In this document: positions 61,752-64,000 of the stretch, one piece after another
Numbering within the stretch: position 1 is the first letter of the stretch
How the letters are laid out: the number at the start of each line of letters is the position of its first letter
DNA from: Sediminibacterium salmoneum NBRC 103935
GTDB taxonomy: Bacteria > Bacteroidota > Bacteroidia > Chitinophagales > Chitinophagaceae
DNA length: 64,000 nucleotides
Assembly (NCBI RefSeq): GCF_000511175.1
Contig: NZ_KI866530.1
Location: 355,892-419,891, forward strand
Direction of reading: 5' to 3'
Program-made: the position numbers and the translations under genes
The notes under the pieces: model-generated
Database searches by the model: none
The model's input: only the letters and a program-made list of their open reading frames with translations
Told to the model about the DNA's origin: nothing

Positions 61752-64000
61752 ATGGGAAAGAACTTGCCAATAAAGCTATTTAAAAAAAGAGATAATGATA
61801 AAGCTTTAAATAATCTTCCAGCCGGTTTTGACAACCAAGGTGCAAAGTTTCGTTTGGAAGGTGATGAACTAACCGAAAGAGTAAACTATTTCAAAGGATA
61901 TTTTGGACAGTTAAAATCCAAGGTAGCTCAAAAAGCCGCCAGTGATAATTATTTGCCAACTGTAATCAGATTAAAAGTAAATGAAGATGCCCTTGCCAAA
62001 ACACACAGGAGTTCCATTGGAAAAATTTTCAATAAAGGTAAGAAGGTTAATATTATAGGTATGGTTGGTGATGATGAATTACTAGTTAAAATTGATGGAC
62101 CTGAAGATATCGTTGATATAGAGAAAAAAATACAGGATGTGGATAAAAACATTGTTGGTATTTCCGCTATAGAAGCGGCTGAAGACTTTGCTCCTACAAT
62201 TGATCTTGAAGAGTCTGAAGAAAATGATTTAAAGATTAAGCTAATAAACTATGGAGATTATAAGCTTAATGAAATAGCAGAAAGGAGCTTTGAAAATCTT
62301 TGTGAAAAACTCAACATTGAGTATCAAAAATTGCAATACTCCAAGGATCTTATACTTTATAGAGTAAGATCAGTTAAGCCGCAATCTTTGATAAATTTTA
62401 ATGAAAGTGAAAGTATTTTCTCTATTAGCAAGGTGCCTATTATTTCTTTGACCAAAAGCGGCCTTATAGAAGAAGATATAATTGAAGTTAAACTACCAGA
62501 AGAGGGCATTGATTATTTTAAAGTAGGAGTTTTTGATGAAGGCATAAGTGATATTGACCATTTAAAACCATGGAAAGAAGGAACCTTTGTTGCTTTTGGA
62601 TCTGATGAATTTGATAAATCGCATGGTACATTTGTCGCTGGAATAATTAATTATGGAGATATATTAGAAAACAAAGACTGGACAGGTACAAAGCCGTTTA
62701 AAATTACAGAGGCAGTAATTTTTCCAAACGGTAATTTTGGTTACATAGATGAACCTATGATGGTGGAGTTTATGCGAGAAGCGGTTAAAAAGCATCCTGA
62801 TGTAAAGGTATGGAATTTCTCAATTGGTAATGAAACTGCAATTGAAGACAATAAATATTCAGACTTTGCGAAGTATTTGGATGATTTACAATCTGAATAT
62901 AATATTTTGATTGTAAAAGCTGCGGGCAATTGTTCCAATTTTTTAAAAGCGGCTCCTCGTGGGAGAATCACAGAGGCATCTGAGAGTGTAAAAACTTTGG
63001 TAGTAGGATCTATTACTCATGATAAAAGAGAACACGATCTTTCCCCCCTCAACCATCCATCTCCTTTTTCAATGGTAGGCCCCGGCTGTTCAGATGTAAT
63101 AAAACCAGACTTAGTCCATTACGGAGGAAATGTCGGATTCTTAAATGGCAAATTAGATATAAATGGCGTACGTTCTTTCGCAGAGAACGGGAAAGTATGC
63201 AAGGCAGTGGGGACAAGCTATAGTGCTCCAAGGGTTACTGCTCTTGCTGCTGAACTTGCCGGCTCTATAAAAGATGAGTTTAACCCGGATTTTATTAAAG
63301 CACTATTGATACACTCCGCAAAGCATCCAGAGGAATTTGATGAAAATTTCTTTGATCGCATCAATCAGATAGGATTTGGGTTGCCATCAAGAGTAAATGA
63401 TATTCTGTTTAACGATCTAGATGAGGTAACTTTAATTCTAATGGATTCTGTGGACAAGGGGTCTAACATTAAGATAATGGATTTTCCGTTTCCCAAATGT
63501 TTAGTTGAAGACGGTCATTTTTATGGACAAGTGAAAATAACTTTGGTAACCTCGCCAGAAATAAATTCATATCATGGGGCAGAATATATTCAAAGTGACG
63601 TAGATGCATCTTTTGGTACTTATAATAAAAAGATAGAAGTTATAGATAGTAAAATAAAGAGAAACCCAATTGATATGGACGATGCTCAAAATCTTCTCGT
63701 TCCTTCAAGATATAGTAGCCGAAAGCAAAAAGCGGCATCTCCTACTTTTAAAACTGAACGCTTTCTGCATAGTTATAGCGTTGGTCACACAGAATTATTT
63801 TTACCAGTGAAAAAGTGGTGTATAGATCTTGAAGAGCTACAAGAAAGCCATAAGCGAACGTGTTTAGATATGGATAGACTTTGGTTTTTGCAACTTAAAG
63901 CTTCATATCGAAACAATTACGAATTACGAGTGAAAGATAGTAGAGATATTAGCCAGGAATTTGTCGCCATCATTACTATAAGAGATACAAGAAAAAAGGA
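61752..64000 (+). CDS. ietS: Subtilisin-like protease, IetS-like, truncated by window end
   Basis: At least 749 residues, with no stop before the edge. Triad intact: D262 in VGVFDEGISD, H291 in KSHGTFVAG, S489 in GTSYSAP, with N393 in KAAGN as oxyanion residue. No signal peptide, so it works in the cytoplasm. The first 250 residues form a helical/beta N-terminal domain without known similarity to me, and a further domain follows the protease. With the ATPase it matches IetAS; a trigger and target are unknown. Confidence 0.85.
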   Translation, partial: MGKNLPIKLFKKRDNDKALNNLPAGFDNQGAKFRLEGDELTERVNYFKGYFGQLKSKVAQKAASDNYLPTVIRLKVNEDALAKTHRSSIGKIFNKGKKVNIIGMVGDDELLVKIDGPEDIVDIEKKIQDVDKNIVGISAIEAAEDFAPTIDLEESEENDLKIKLINYGDYKLNEIAERSFENLCEKLNIEYQKLQYSKDLILYRVRSVKPQSLINFNESESIFSISKVPIISLTKSGLIEEDIIEVKLPEEGIDYFKVGVFDEGISDIDHLKPWKEGTFVAFGSDEFDKSHGTFVAGIINYGDILENKDWTGTKPFKITEAVIFPNGNFGYIDEPMMVEFMREAVKKHPDVKVWNFSIGNETAIEDNKYSDFAKYLDDLQSEYNILIVKAAGNCSNFLKAAPRGRITEASESVKTLVVGSITHDKREHDLSPLNHPSPFSMVGPGCSDVIKPDLVHYGGNVGFLNGKLDINGVRSFAENGKVCKAVGTSYSAPRVTALAAELAGSIKDEFNPDFIKALLIHSAKHPEEFDENFFDRINQIGFGLPSRVNDILFNDLDEVTLILMDSVDKGSNIKIMDFPFPKCLVEDGHFYGQVKITLVTSPEINSYHGAEYIQSDVDASFGTYNKKIEVIDSKIKRNPIDMDDAQNLLVPSRYSSRKQKAASPTFKTERFLHSYSVGHTELFLPVKKWCIDLEELQESHKRTCLDMDRLWFLQLKASYRNNYELRVKDSRDISQEFVAIITIRDTRKK

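Noticed and set aside
1..64000. CRISPR array, rRNA or tRNA genes
   Set aside because: No spaced identical repeats and no RNA-gene signatures were recognised.
1..64000. Insertion sequences or transposases inside the cargo
   Set aside because: No transposase-like protein or terminal inverted repeats were seen; block joints look like old recombination instead.

Overview
The window is from a member of the Bacteroidota, most likely the Chitinophagaceae or a close relative. The evidence is a SprE/PorW-type gliding/secretion lipoprotein gene, promoters of the Bacteroidota form (TTG/TTTG, then TAnnTTTG), RteC regulators, and MobABC/TraABD conjugation genes of the CTnDOT type. The genus is a guess; no rRNA or tRNA gene was seen.

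Bases 1 to about 13,400 look like ordinary chromosome. They hold a frameshifted sprE-like gene, two small membrane proteins, a SprT-like metalloprotein, sucC, a YceI-family protein, a DinB-family protein, a secreted subtilase, rluD, lipB, a PLP enzyme of the ACC deaminase/D-cysteine desulfhydrase family, a sugar-type nucleotidyltransferase, and an ECF sigma factor followed by a membrane-anchored trypsin-like protein.

From about 13,500 the content changes to an integrative conjugative element whose right part runs beyond the window. Its edge carries a nitrilase fragment and a first rteC. Almost everything from 13,500 to 57,800 is on the minus strand. The cargo comes in blocks: (1) a TolC/RND/adaptor/lipoprotein efflux operon (14.9-21.0 kb); (2) a multicopper oxidase operon with a haem-binding protein, an 18-residue Lys/Cys peptide and small proteins (21.1-24.8 kb); (3) a CPH-type copper P-ATPase operon with two DUF3347 proteins (25.0-29.2 kb); (4) a Cus-like RND system (30.0-37.6 kb); (5) copA, two small HMA proteins and a metal-sensing AraC-type regulator (38.5-42.1 kb); (6) a second rteC (42.2-43.0 kb); (7) a Zn/Cd-type P-ATPase, two Fur-family regulators and a CzcB plus a CzcA-CzcC fusion (43.4-52.6 kb); (8) an ArsR/MerTP/GDCCVxC mercury-uptake module without merA (52.7-53.8 kb).

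From 54 to 60.5 kb lies the transfer core: MobC/TraG coupling protein, MobB relaxase, MobA, a 760-base non-coding region with strong dyads (probable oriT), then traA (ParA), traB (DUF3408) and traD on the plus strand. At 60.6 kb the transfer operon is interrupted by an AT-rich pair, an AAA ATPase and a subtilisin-like protease, matching the known anti-phage system IetAS; the protease gene runs off the right edge.

The most interesting signals beyond gene calls are: a shared promoter-operator layout in front of the multicopper oxidase operon and copA; short repeats (GCCAAACACTGCC family) in pairs around the mob/tra genes; three AACGATT repeats spaced at multiples of 21 bases ahead of the ATPase-protease pair; palindromic operators on the mer and czc promoters; and two genes broken by one-base changes in homopolymer runs.
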